In this document: positions 16,334 through 24,076 of the stretch, one piece after another
Layout: every line of letters begins with the position of its first letter
Numbering within the stretch: position 1 is the stretch's first letter
NCBI GenBank assembly: GCA_040391535.1
Contig: JBEBXQ010000070.1
Coordinates: forward strand, 1 to 25,245
Direction of reading: 5' to 3'
DNA length: 25,245 nucleotides
Origin: JBEBXQ01 sp040391535
GTDB taxonomy: Bacteria > Bacteroidota > Bacteroidia > Cytophagales > Spirosomataceae
Position numbers and translations under genes: made by a program
The notes under the pieces: generated by a model
Told to the model about the DNA's origin: nothing
The model's database searches: none
The model's input: only the letters and a program-made list of their open reading frames with translations

Positions 16334-17797
16334 ATGAAAAACTGCTTGTATTTTTTATTCGCTTTGTGCCTGTCAGGTTTTAAAACCATGGCTGCAGAAG
16401 TTTATATCGGTGCTGCATCGGCTGATATCAGTCCAAAGTTACCTGTTGCCCTCATGGGCCAGTTTAACATGCGTATAGCCGAAACAGCCGATACGCCCTT
16501 GTATGCCGGTATTGTGGTGATTGAAGCCCGGGAAGGGGCTAAAGCCGTGGATACCGCTGTCTTTGTTTCTGCTGATCTGGTATATATATCCGAGCAGCTG
16601 CGCAGTGAGCTCCGGGCTGAAGTGAAAAAGCTTCTGCCTGGTTTTAATGTATCCAAAATCATTGTAAACGCCACGCACACACATACCGCGCCTGTCCTGG
16701 AGGATGATCCGGAAGAGTCTTCCTTTTTGTATCCGATTCCTGCTTCTGTACCCAAAGTGGCAAATTACCGTAAACTGTTCGTTGCCAATGTTGCGGCTGC
16801 TATTGTGAAAGCATGGAATTCGCGGAGCAAAGGGCAGGTCGCCTGGGGAATGCAGCGTGAAGCGGTCGGATATAACCGTCGGGTACATTACAAAGATGGC
16901 TCTACTGTGATGTACGGGAATGCCGCTAAACCTGAATTTCAGAATATTGAAGGGTATGAGGATCATGATATCAATTCGCTTTATTTCTGGGATTCAAAAG
17001 GGAAGCTGGTGGCAATGAGCATTGAAGTGGCCTGCCCGGCTCAGGAATTTGAGCATTTGACAAGAGTAAATGCAGACTACTGGCATCCTGTACGGGAAGC
17101 GCTGAAAAAACAGTTTGGTGCTGACCTCGCTGTGCTGGGATGGATCGGCGCGGCAGGTGATCAGTCGCCGCACCCGATTTACCGGAAAGCCTCTGACGCA
17201 AGAATGCTGAAGCTGGCTAATAAAACACGGATGGATGATATCGCAGAGAGAGTTACCCGTGCGGCTGCATCAACCTATGAACTGGTAAAAAATGAAAAAC
17301 AAGGAAATATTGAATTCCGTCATACAGCAGCTACACTGCAATTACCGATGCGGATCATTACCGCCGAGGAAAATGAAGAATCAAAGAAAGTGACTGAAGA
17401 TTGCGCTGCCCAGATCAAAGCAGATCCGTCGAAAGCCGGTGATTTATATGCCAAAATGACCTGGTTTGCTGATGTAAATAAAAGATATGCTGCACAGCAG
17501 AAAACGAAGGCCCCTACCTATGCATCGGAAATTCATGTGCTGCGTATTGGTGACATAGCGGTGTGTACCAATCAGTTTGAATTATTTACGGACTTTGGTA
17601 TCAGAATGCAGGCCAGAAGCAAAGCGTTACAGACTTTCGTGGTACAACTCGCCGGTCCGGGAACCTATCTCCCTTCTGCCAAAGCGATGGCAGGCGGTGG
17701 CTATAGTGCGGTTTGTCAAAGTAATGTTGTAGGACCGGAAGGCGGACAAATACTGGTCGATAAAACACTGGAAATTATGGATGGCTTCTGGAAATAA
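16334..17797 (+). CDS. Neutral/alkaline ceramidase-like hydrolase E
   Basis: A 487-residue exported protein; the signal peptide ends about residue 21 (FKTMAA). The domain begins VYIGAASADISPKLPVALMG. His115/His117 lie in NATHTH, Glu416 in NQFELF and Tyr445 in GTYLPS. The nucleophile loop is GDQSP with Ser278, so E and A are the only members that keep the canonical serine. The second zinc-ligand His position is Pro235 (EVACPAQ), while His251 in ADYWHP is shared with B and D. Relative to D, E has an acidic insertion after the HxH motif (EDDPEESS, 123-130). On residues visible here, A and E are the best candidates for ceramidase-like chemistry, but an altered metal site makes even that provisional. 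Confidence 0.86.
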   Translation: MKNCLYFLFALCLSGFKTMAAEVYIGAASADISPKLPVALMGQFNMRIAETADTPLYAGIVVIEAREGAKAVDTAVFVSADLVYISEQLRSELRAEVKKLLPGFNVSKIIVNATHTHTAPVLEDDPEESSFLYPIPASVPKVANYRKLFVANVAAAIVKAWNSRSKGQVAWGMQREAVGYNRRVHYKDGSTVMYGNAAKPEFQNIEGYEDHDINSLYFWDSKGKLVAMSIEVACPAQEFEHLTRVNADYWHPVREALKKQFGADLAVLGWIGAAGDQSPHPIYRKASDARMLKLANKTRMDDIAERVTRAAASTYELVKNEKQGNIEFRHTAATLQLPMRIITAEENEESKKVTEDCAAQIKADPSKAGDLYAKMTWFADVNKRYAAQQKTKAPTYASEIHVLRIGDIAVCTNQFELFTDFGIRMQARSKALQTFVVQLAGPGTYLPSAKAMAGGGYSAVCQSNVVGPEGGQILVDKTLEIMDGFWK

Positions 17798-17864
17798 TCA
17801 GGGTTTCCGGATGTAAAACTGCTGAAAATCATCTGCCGGACTATTCATAGAAATAACTTTTACA

Positions 17865-20800
17865 ATGCTGAAAAAATATATTGCGATAGTACTTTGTGCC
17901 GGGGCTGTATGGGTTACCTCCTGCAATAATGCTGAAAACACGACCAGCCGGGAAGGTTCTGTCCCGGCTGAAGAGGCCCTTGCGACTTTTGAGCTGGAGC
18001 CTGGCTTTAAAATGGAACTGGTGGTGCATGAGCCGCTGATCAGTAGTCCGGTGGATATGGAAATTGATGAATTCGGAAGGATGTATGTGGTTGAAATGCC
18101 CGGCTATCCTTTGGACGATACCCATACCGGGCGAATCAAAATACTGTATGATACCGACCAGGACGGACAGTTTGATAAAAGTGTTGTTTTTGCGGAGAAG
18201 TTAAGATTCCCCAATGGGATCATGCGCTGGAAGAACGGCATCATCGTTACCGACGCGCCTCACGTTTTGTATTACGAAGATACAGACGATGATGGTAAGG
18301 CCGATAAATGTGATACACTCCTGACCGGTTTTTCACTTTCCAATCCGCATGTCAACGTCAACAATCCCGTTTACGGACTCGATAACTGGGTATATCTTTC
18401 TCATTTCGGCAATATCGGTACCCGGAAATATGAAGATAAATTCGGAGATAAGGGAGAAGAAATTCAGTATTATGGAGTAGCAGACGGGCCAAAGCTGCCT
18501 CAGAATGCGAGTGCCCGATCCGTTCGTTTCAGGCCGGAGCATCACCAGCTGGAAATGACTGCGGTGAGAAGCCAGTTCGGGCATTCATTTGACCGCTGGG
18601 GAAGGCATTTTCTGACGCATAATCAGAACCACATTTATCATGAGGCCATCGCGGCGCAATACCTGAACCGGAATCCGGATCTGCTGATATCCAATGCCGG
18701 TGCTAATATTTCGGATCATGGAAATGAAACGGAAGTGTTTCAGATTACTACCAATCCCGACAGACAGTTGTTTACGCCCGTAGGGCTGACAACCTCTTCC
18801 AGTGGCATTACGGTTTATAACGGAGGTGCTTTCTCTGATGACTTTAATGAAAATACAGTATTTGTCTGTGAATCAGTGAGTAATCTGGTGCACATTGACC
18901 GGCTGGAAGATAATGGCGCTACTTTTACCGCGAAAAGGCACAATGCGGGTAAAGAATTTCTGGCCTCCCGGGATTCATGGTCGAGGCCGGTCAATCTGTA
19001 TGTAGGGCCGGATGGTGCTATGTACGTGCTGGATTATTACCGCAGAATCATAGAACACCCCGAATGGATGTCGGACGAAGCCGTTGCCGCCGGTGGACTG
19101 AGTGACGGACAGGATATGGGGCGTATTTACCGTATTACACAAGAAGGCGCCGGGCAGGCCGACTGGATCAGAGGCCTGAAGTTAGGGAATGAATCACCCG
19201 CTCAGTGGGTGGCCCATCTTGCTGACTCCAATCTCTGGTGGCGGATCAACGCCCAAAGGCTATTGGTTGATAAAGGCGATTTGTCTGTCGTACCTGAGCT
19301 GGTGAAAATGGCCGGAAACCAGGAATCGCCCGTAGGCAGGCTACATGCTTTGTGGACTTTGCAGGGACTTAATGCCCTTACCGCAGATCTGATTCAGACT
19401 GCTCTGAAAGACAATGAGGCAGGGATTCGGGAGAATGCCGTTAAGCTGGCAGAATTACATCTGAAAGGGGAGCCGGGACTTGTAGATGCTTTGTTTGCTT
19501 TGAAAAATGATGCCAGCGCAAAAGTACGTTATCAGCTGCTTTGCACCTTAGGCTCAGTTGATACACCGCAGGCTTCCGGAATCAGGGAAAATTTGCTATT
19601 CAGGGATATTCATGACGAATGGGTGCAGGTAGCGGCACTTTCAGCCAATTCTTCGCAGGCATCTTCATTGCTGAGTACGGTGATTGCACGGTTTAAGCCT
19701 GATGACACGGCCTATGGAAGCCTGGTGCGACGGCTTACTTCCATGATTGTTGCTTCGGAAGATGATAAAATGGTAACGCAGCTGATGGATAAATCTATTG
19801 GGACATCAAAGCTGCCGGCTGGTTTGCAGCCCGCAATTCTGGGCGGACTGGAAGACGGGCTGAGACGCAAAAAGCCGGAACCTGAAAAGGCAGTCCTTCT
19901 TCAGGAATTGCTTACCGGAGCATTTTTCAATCATCCTGACAAATCCGTCAGAAAAGGTGCCTTAGCAATTCTGAAAATACTTACCACTGAGCAAACGCCG
20001 GTGAATGGGACGGAAACAGACAAGGCAATGGCCATTGCCGGTAACCAGCAGGCCGATGAAGATAAAAGGGCGGAAGCCGTCCGTTTTGTAACTCTGGGCG
20101 ATGTTTCATCCTATTCCGATACGCTTCAGGCGATGGTAGCCTCAGACCCCAGTCCGCTGATAAAATCGGAGTCTTTACAGGCTTTGGGGAAAGTAAAAGG
20201 AACAGCTGTTTCTGACTATGTGCTGCAAAACTGGGAAACGATGACCCCCGATATCCGGGAAGTAGCATTGGAAACTTTCCTTCCCGAAAAGGAGCGGGTA
20301 GCCTTACTGCTGGATGCTGTTAGTACCGGAAAAATTCCCGTTGCGGCCATTGGCTGGAAACGATCTGTTCAGCTGATGAATAACGGGGATGAGCAGTTAC
20401 GGAACCAGGCCAGAAAATTACTGACGCAAAAACCGGGAGAAGAAGTACTGAAAGGATTTCAGAAAGTACTGGACCTGAAAGGCAATGCAGAAAACGGCAA
20501 GCTGGTATATGCTCAGAATTGCGCACTTTGTCATCAGGTAAGAGGCGAAAACGGTATCGCGTTCGGGCCCGACCTGGGAACAGTACACAACTGGCTGACA
20601 AGAGATCTGATGGCGAATATCCTCGATCCGGGGCTGTCCATCGCTCAGGGATTTGACTTATGGGAAGTATCGATGAAAGACGGAGAAAAAGTGCAGGGAA
20701 TGATCATGAGCGAAACTTCAGCGGCTATTACATTAAGAATGGGGCCGGGTAACGAAACGCTGATCAACCGGCAGGATATCAGTTCCGTACGTGGACTGAA

Positions 20801-20885
20801 TATGTCCCTTATGCCTAATCTCACCGAACAGATAACACCGGAACAAATGGCTGATCTTATCGCTTATCTGCATGACAGCTTTTAA
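17865..20885 (+). CDS. PVC-type haem-binding membrane-bound dehydrogenase, lipoprotein
   Basis: The protein has 1006 residues. A lipoprotein signal peptide ends VTSC (Cys20). Residues about 38-430 form the N-terminal beta-propeller-like dehydrogenase domain typical of the Pirellula/Verrucomicrobium family (FELEPGFKMELVVHEPLI; FRPEHHQLEMTAVRSQFGHS). Asp-rich loops DTDQDGQFDK and DTDDDGKADK could bind calcium. A helical, HEAT-like region follows (about 450-860). The C-terminal cytochrome c domain has CALCH at 886-890 (haem attachment) and methionines near 980-983 as possible axial ligands. The family is thought to oxidise sugars or polyols and pass electrons to the respiratory chain; the substrate is not established. 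It follows hydrolase E by 67 bases, suggesting that it oxidises the hydrolases' product. Confidence 0.9.
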   Translation: MLKKYIAIVLCAGAVWVTSCNNAENTTSREGSVPAEEALATFELEPGFKMELVVHEPLISSPVDMEIDEFGRMYVVEMPGYPLDDTHTGRIKILYDTDQDGQFDKSVVFAEKLRFPNGIMRWKNGIIVTDAPHVLYYEDTDDDGKADKCDTLLTGFSLSNPHVNVNNPVYGLDNWVYLSHFGNIGTRKYEDKFGDKGEEIQYYGVADGPKLPQNASARSVRFRPEHHQLEMTAVRSQFGHSFDRWGRHFLTHNQNHIYHEAIAAQYLNRNPDLLISNAGANISDHGNETEVFQITTNPDRQLFTPVGLTTSSSGITVYNGGAFSDDFNENTVFVCESVSNLVHIDRLEDNGATFTAKRHNAGKEFLASRDSWSRPVNLYVGPDGAMYVLDYYRRIIEHPEWMSDEAVAAGGLSDGQDMGRIYRITQEGAGQADWIRGLKLGNESPAQWVAHLADSNLWWRINAQRLLVDKGDLSVVPELVKMAGNQESPVGRLHALWTLQGLNALTADLIQTALKDNEAGIRENAVKLAELHLKGEPGLVDALFALKNDASAKVRYQLLCTLGSVDTPQASGIRENLLFRDIHDEWVQVAALSANSSQASSLLSTVIARFKPDDTAYGSLVRRLTSMIVASEDDKMVTQLMDKSIGTSKLPAGLQPAILGGLEDGLRRKKPEPEKAVLLQELLTGAFFNHPDKSVRKGALAILKILTTEQTPVNGTETDKAMAIAGNQQADEDKRAEAVRFVTLGDVSSYSDTLQAMVASDPSPLIKSESLQALGKVKGTAVSDYVLQNWETMTPDIREVALETFLPEKERVALLLDAVSTGKIPVAAIGWKRSVQLMNNGDEQLRNQARKLLTQKPGEEVLKGFQKVLDLKGNAENGKLVYAQNCALCHQVRGENGIAFGPDLGTVHNWLTRDLMANILDPGLSIAQGFDLWEVSMKDGEKVQGMIMSETSAAITLRMGPGNETLINRQDISSVRGLNMSLMPNLTEQITPEQMADLIAYLHDSF

Positions 20886-20918
20886 TTGAATATCAATTGA
20901 CGGATATTCCTAAACCCA

Positions 20919-21839
20919 ATGATCATGAACAGGAATGCTTTTCTTAAAAACAGTCTGCTGGCAACAGCCGCTTTAGTAACAGGTGCCGGGAAAAATAACG
21001 CCCATGCGGGTACGCAGGCGACAAAACCCTTTAATCTTAAATTTTCTCCGGAATTCGGCATTTTTGAAGCTGCCTCCGGAAAAGATATTTATGACCAGAT
21101 CCGCTGGGGAAAAGATCAGGGGTTCAGGGCCTGGGAAAATACCTGGCTGACCCGCCGTCCGGTAGAAGAACAGGAGAAAATCAGCAAGCTGATTCAGCAG
21201 CTGGGCATGGAGTTCGGACAGTTTGTGGGGACCATGAACTTCAAGGAGGCGACTTTTGCGGGCAGAGATAACGCATTGCGTGAACAGGTGCTGAAAGAGG
21301 TGAAAGACTCTGTTGAAATTGCTAAAAGAATGAATACAAAATATATTCATAATGTACTGGGCATGGCAGACCCGCGATTACCCTGGGATTTCCAGATGGC
21401 TAACGCCATTGAGCTTCTGAAAAGAGTTGCTGAACTCTATGAGCCGCATGGGATTGTAATGGTTATGGAAACCATGAACCATAAGATCAATCATCCCGGC
21501 ATGTTTCTCCACACCATTCCTCAGGCTTATGCAATGGCTAAGGCCGTCGGAAGCCCCAGTCTGAAAATCCTTTTTGACTTTTATCATGTTCAGATCCAGG
21601 AAGGCAACATTATTCCTACGCTGGATTATGCATGGGATGAAATCGGTTATCTGCAGATAGGGGATTCGCCGGGCAGAAACGAACCTACCTCAGGAGAAAT
21701 CAACTTTGTGAATGTCCTGCAACATGTACATAACAAAGGGTATAAGGGGTTTATCGGCATGGAGCACGGAACAAAGACCAAAGGAAAAGAAGGGGCACTG
21801 GCTGCCCTGGCGGCTTACCGGACCGTAGATCCTGAGTAA
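20919..21839 (+). CDS. Exported hydroxypyruvate-isomerase-like TIM barrel (sugar phosphate isomerase/epimerase family)
   Basis: This is a 306-residue AP-endonuclease-2-type TIM barrel. Residues resembling the Hyi active site are Glu184 (VMETMNH), Asp220 and His223 (LFDFYHVQ), Gln246 (LQIGDSPGRNEP), Glu260 (GEINF) and Glu282 (GMEH). The N-terminus MNRNAFLKNSLLATAALVTG looks like the Tat signal common in this family, but the twin arginine is RN instead of RR, so export may go through another route or the pair may have decayed. Translation may start at the first ATG or two codons later. It is the last gene of the operon, 33 bases after the dehydrogenase, and could isomerise or epimerise a keto-sugar made by it. 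The native substrate need not be hydroxypyruvate. Confidence 0.88.
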   Translation: MIMNRNAFLKNSLLATAALVTGAGKNNAHAGTQATKPFNLKFSPEFGIFEAASGKDIYDQIRWGKDQGFRAWENTWLTRRPVEEQEKISKLIQQLGMEFGQFVGTMNFKEATFAGRDNALREQVLKEVKDSVEIAKRMNTKYIHNVLGMADPRLPWDFQMANAIELLKRVAELYEPHGIVMVMETMNHKINHPGMFLHTIPQAYAMAKAVGSPSLKILFDFYHVQIQEGNIIPTLDYAWDEIGYLQIGDSPGRNEPTSGEINFVNVLQHVHNKGYKGFIGMEHGTKTKGKEGALAALAAYRTVDPE

Positions 21840-21863
21840 GAATGACTGATGAATGTTTGATAG

Positions 21864-21920
21864 TTACCGTGGAGTTTTGGTCGGTTAAAGTCTTACCAAA
21901 ACTCCACGGTAATTTTATTT
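21864..21920 (+). terminator. Strong intrinsic terminator ending the ceramidase-like operon
   Basis: The arms TTACCGTGGAGTTTTGGT (21864-21881) and ACCAAAACTCCACGGTAA (21895-21912) are perfect 18-base complements around a 13-base loop, followed by TTTTATTT. It starts 24 bases after the isomerase stop and abuts the stop of the convergent gene, so it insulates the two transcripts. The T-tract favours plus-strand termination. Confidence 0.88.
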
Positions 21921-22733
21921 AATCTCTACACCGGCACTTGCATAGCCAGGTAAAATATTTATTACACCCACTCCCGATGCAGAGGCTGAAAATACCAGCA
22001 GCAGGCGAGACCCTGCAGTGACAGGGATATTTAATCCGTTAGTAAGGCCGTTTACATTATCTCCTATTGAAACAGCTCCGGTATACGGTGACAGATGGAC
22101 GATGGCCCCTGGAATCGGGAAAAATAGATTATCGGGTGCAGCGGATTGATACAACTGAGCGTAAACTGTAAGGGTGGTGCCAGTGAGGTTAAGATTGTCA
22201 GTTGTACTGAAAAATCCTGAAATGGACGTAATTGTGCCATCACGGGGTATTGAAAACGCCATGTTGAGAGGTATTGTCAGATCAATCATATTTCCTATCG
22301 GATTTATAAGGGCAGCATTTCCGAAGCCTATCGCTGCACTGGTTCCCACCAGTCCCCCCAGAAGAGTATTTAAGGTTATCGGGATACCTGAAGCAAACGG
22401 AATGATGGTGCCCGGAACAGATGCAGGCGGAGCAGGTGCCGGAGTAACGGCCTGCCAGCTGCCGGATTTGTAAATATATAATCCGGGATCCGTGTCGGTA
22501 ACATAAACCATCAGGCCTTCCGCCGGAGTACTGATGGCAGTTCTCTGAACGGCTGTCATCCTGGGGATCAGAATCCCTTTGTCTGTTGACTGAATCTCCA
22601 GCTGGGCACTTTCGTCAGGTGTTATGGTACCGATTCCTACCTGAGCATGACTTAAAGCAGCAGCCAGAAATACGATTGCAAACAGGCAAGATGTTCTGCC
22701 TGCTTTAAACAGGATACTTGTAAAATTTTTCAT
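21915..22733 (-). CDS. Secreted protein with BclB-like C-terminal domain
   Basis: A 272-residue exported protein with a signal peptide of 30 residues (ending LSHA). Residues 31-95 carry the Bacteroidota surface/tail-fibre-like segment VGIGTITPDESAQLEIQSTD, PRMTAVQRTAI and GLMVYVTDTDPGLYIYKSGSW. A proline/alanine linker (97-107) leads into residues 108-272, which resemble the C-terminal domain of Bacillus exosporium protein BclB: TIIPFASGIPITLNTLLGGL followed by SAAIGFG, then a beta-rich fold of about 160 residues. BclB-type domains are trimeric surface modules related to the collagen-like filament heads; the collagen repeats themselves are absent here. It follows the T9SS protein by 13 bases and is probably made with it. 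The stop codon lies at the foot of the convergent terminator. Function unknown; surface or extracellular structure is likely. Confidence 0.75.
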   Translation of the reverse strand: MKNFTSILFKAGRTSCLFAIVFLAAALSHAQVGIGTITPDESAQLEIQSTDKGILIPRMTAVQRTAISTPAEGLMVYVTDTDPGLYIYKSGSWQAVTPAPAPPASVPGTIIPFASGIPITLNTLLGGLVGTSAAIGFGNAALINPIGNMIDLTIPLNMAFSIPRDGTITSISGFFSTTDNLNLTGTTLTVYAQLYQSAAPDNLFFPIPGAIVHLSPYTGAVSIGDNVNGLTNGLNIPVTAGSRLLLVFSASASGVGVINILPGYASAGVEIK

Positions 22734-22746
22734 AAGGTTGAAGAAA

Positions 22747-23721
22747 TTATTGTTTAATAACTTTCACTGTTTTCTGAGAACTATTGAGATACGTAACCTG
22801 TACGAGGTACATGCCGGGTACCAGTGATCGTGTATCAATCTGATTCAGCATTCCTGCCTGGTCCGTTGCATACCATTCTTTGCCCTGTAAATCAATCAAT
22901 TGTATTTTCTGTACCTGTTGCCAGTCAGACAACCTGACCTCCAGGTTCTTTACCGTAGGGTTAGGGTAGGCCTTAACAGCTACCATTCCTTCCATCAGGA
23001 TAGTCCGCATCCGGCTATAGGTATAGGTACCGTCAAGGTCTGCCATGCGAAGGCGATAATAATTGATACCATCTTTAGGGGAAACATCCGTAAAATGATA
23101 TTTCTGAAGCGATTTACTATCATGAGCCGCCTCAATAACCTGCAGTTTTTCCCAGATTTGTGCATCCGTGCTTCGCTGCACTTCGAAGAAATCACTGTTC
23201 GTTTCAAAGGTCGTTTCCCAGTTCAGCAGTACACCGTTTTCTGCATTTTCAACAGTAAAATGAGTAAGTGATACGGGAAGGGCTCCAGGGGTTGCAGCGG
23301 TAATTCTGTCCAGCTCTGCAGAAGAAAGCAGGCTGCTGACGTAGTTGACCAGGGCATCGCTGGTACTTGCAGTAGTAACGGTATAACCCGGATTTCCATA
23401 CGCTATCTGCAATAAGGATTCATTGTTACCGTTCAATTCGCTGTCTTTGTAGTATAGTCCTGCCGTTCCGCTGAACGTAACGGGTGAAGAAAAAACATAA
23501 ACCCGACTGACGCTGGGCGGGGTTCCGGGAGCAGCAATAGCAGAGAGCGTTAACGTCTGGTTGGTCAGCGTTAAAGCTGTGGAGGGATTTAAGGTAAGAC
23601 TATCGGCGAAGAAATCGGTACCGCTCTGAATAGTTAACCCTTCCGCTCCAACAGAGAATTGAGCCTGAGCCGCCGTGATTGATATGAGTATCAACTGGCA
23701 GAATAGAAGATAGCGTTTCAT
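22747..23721 (-). CDS. Type IX secretion system substrate with C-terminal sorting domain
   Basis: The 324-residue protein has a signal peptide of about 20 residues (ITAAQAQ). The N-terminal part (21-148) is Thr/Ser-rich with short beta-like repeats and no recognisable family. Residues about 149-238 form the fibronectin-like module common in Bacteroidota adhesins (LPVSLTHFTVENAENGVLLN; NYYRLRMADLDG). Residues about 249-324 are a type A T9SS sorting domain (VKAYPNPTVKNLEVRL; IDTRSLVPGMYLVQV; KTVKVIKQ), which sends the protein across the outer membrane and is normally cleaved off. First gene of a two-gene minus-strand operon with the BclB-like gene. Cell-surface or adhesive role inferred. Confidence 0.85.
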   Translation of the reverse strand: MKRYLLFCQLILISITAAQAQFSVGAEGLTIQSGTDFFADSLTLNPSTALTLTNQTLTLSAIAAPGTPPSVSRVYVFSSPVTFSGTAGLYYKDSELNGNNESLLQIAYGNPGYTVTTASTSDALVNYVSSLLSSAELDRITAATPGALPVSLTHFTVENAENGVLLNWETTFETNSDFFEVQRSTDAQIWEKLQVIEAAHDSKSLQKYHFTDVSPKDGINYYRLRMADLDGTYTYSRMRTILMEGMVAVKAYPNPTVKNLEVRLSDWQQVQKIQLIDLQGKEWYATDQAGMLNQIDTRSLVPGMYLVQVTYLNSSQKTVKVIKQ

Positions 23722-24076
23722 AACATTCTGATGATTAGTTAAATATATTGATTAAGGATATGCAAATAAAACTAATTCTATTCGTATTATTTTGAAATAA
23801 TTTGATTTTATGTTTGAAAATAATCTACATCATATAAAATTGTAAGTGTAGTAAGATAGTATATGTTTATGGTAATGTAGTGTAATGTCTATAATTATCC
23901 GTTAAGGCTAAACCGGATTAACAGCGGCTGTCTATGAACAAGAGCTGACCAACAGTGTTTGCAGGTCAGGGTTGATCAGCTCTATTTTAAAGTGAAGATT
24001 TTTTGTTTGAATGCAAAGCTCTTTTACAGCTTAGGATGTTTTTTTCTGATCGAAAATTTCAGTTCAGTTGAGACCC
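23722..24076. other. AT-rich intergenic region, 355 bases
   Basis: No gene is visible. The part next to the T9SS operon (23722-23900) is very AT-rich and should hold that operon's promoter, although I find no clean TAnnTTTG box on the minus strand. The part next to the WYL gene contains the imperfect hairpin at 23941-23983. Confidence 0.5.
23941..23983. terminator. Imperfect 13-bp stem-loop downstream of the WYL gene
   Basis: AGAGCTGACCAAC (23941-23953) and GTTGATCAGCTCT (23971-23983) pair at 12 of 13 positions around a 17-base loop. It lies about 95 bases beyond the WYL stop codon on the minus strand, consistent with a terminator for that gene. The T-richer flank, ATTTTA, is on the plus-strand side, so direction is uncertain. 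Confidence 0.45.

Noticed and set aside
16439..16966. 175-codon minus-strand frame inside hydrolase E (similar ones lie inside D at 15124-15582 and inside susC at 5662-6102)
   Set aside because: These arise opposite conserved coding regions; the paralogs give similar shadows, so the resemblance between them is not evidence of coding.
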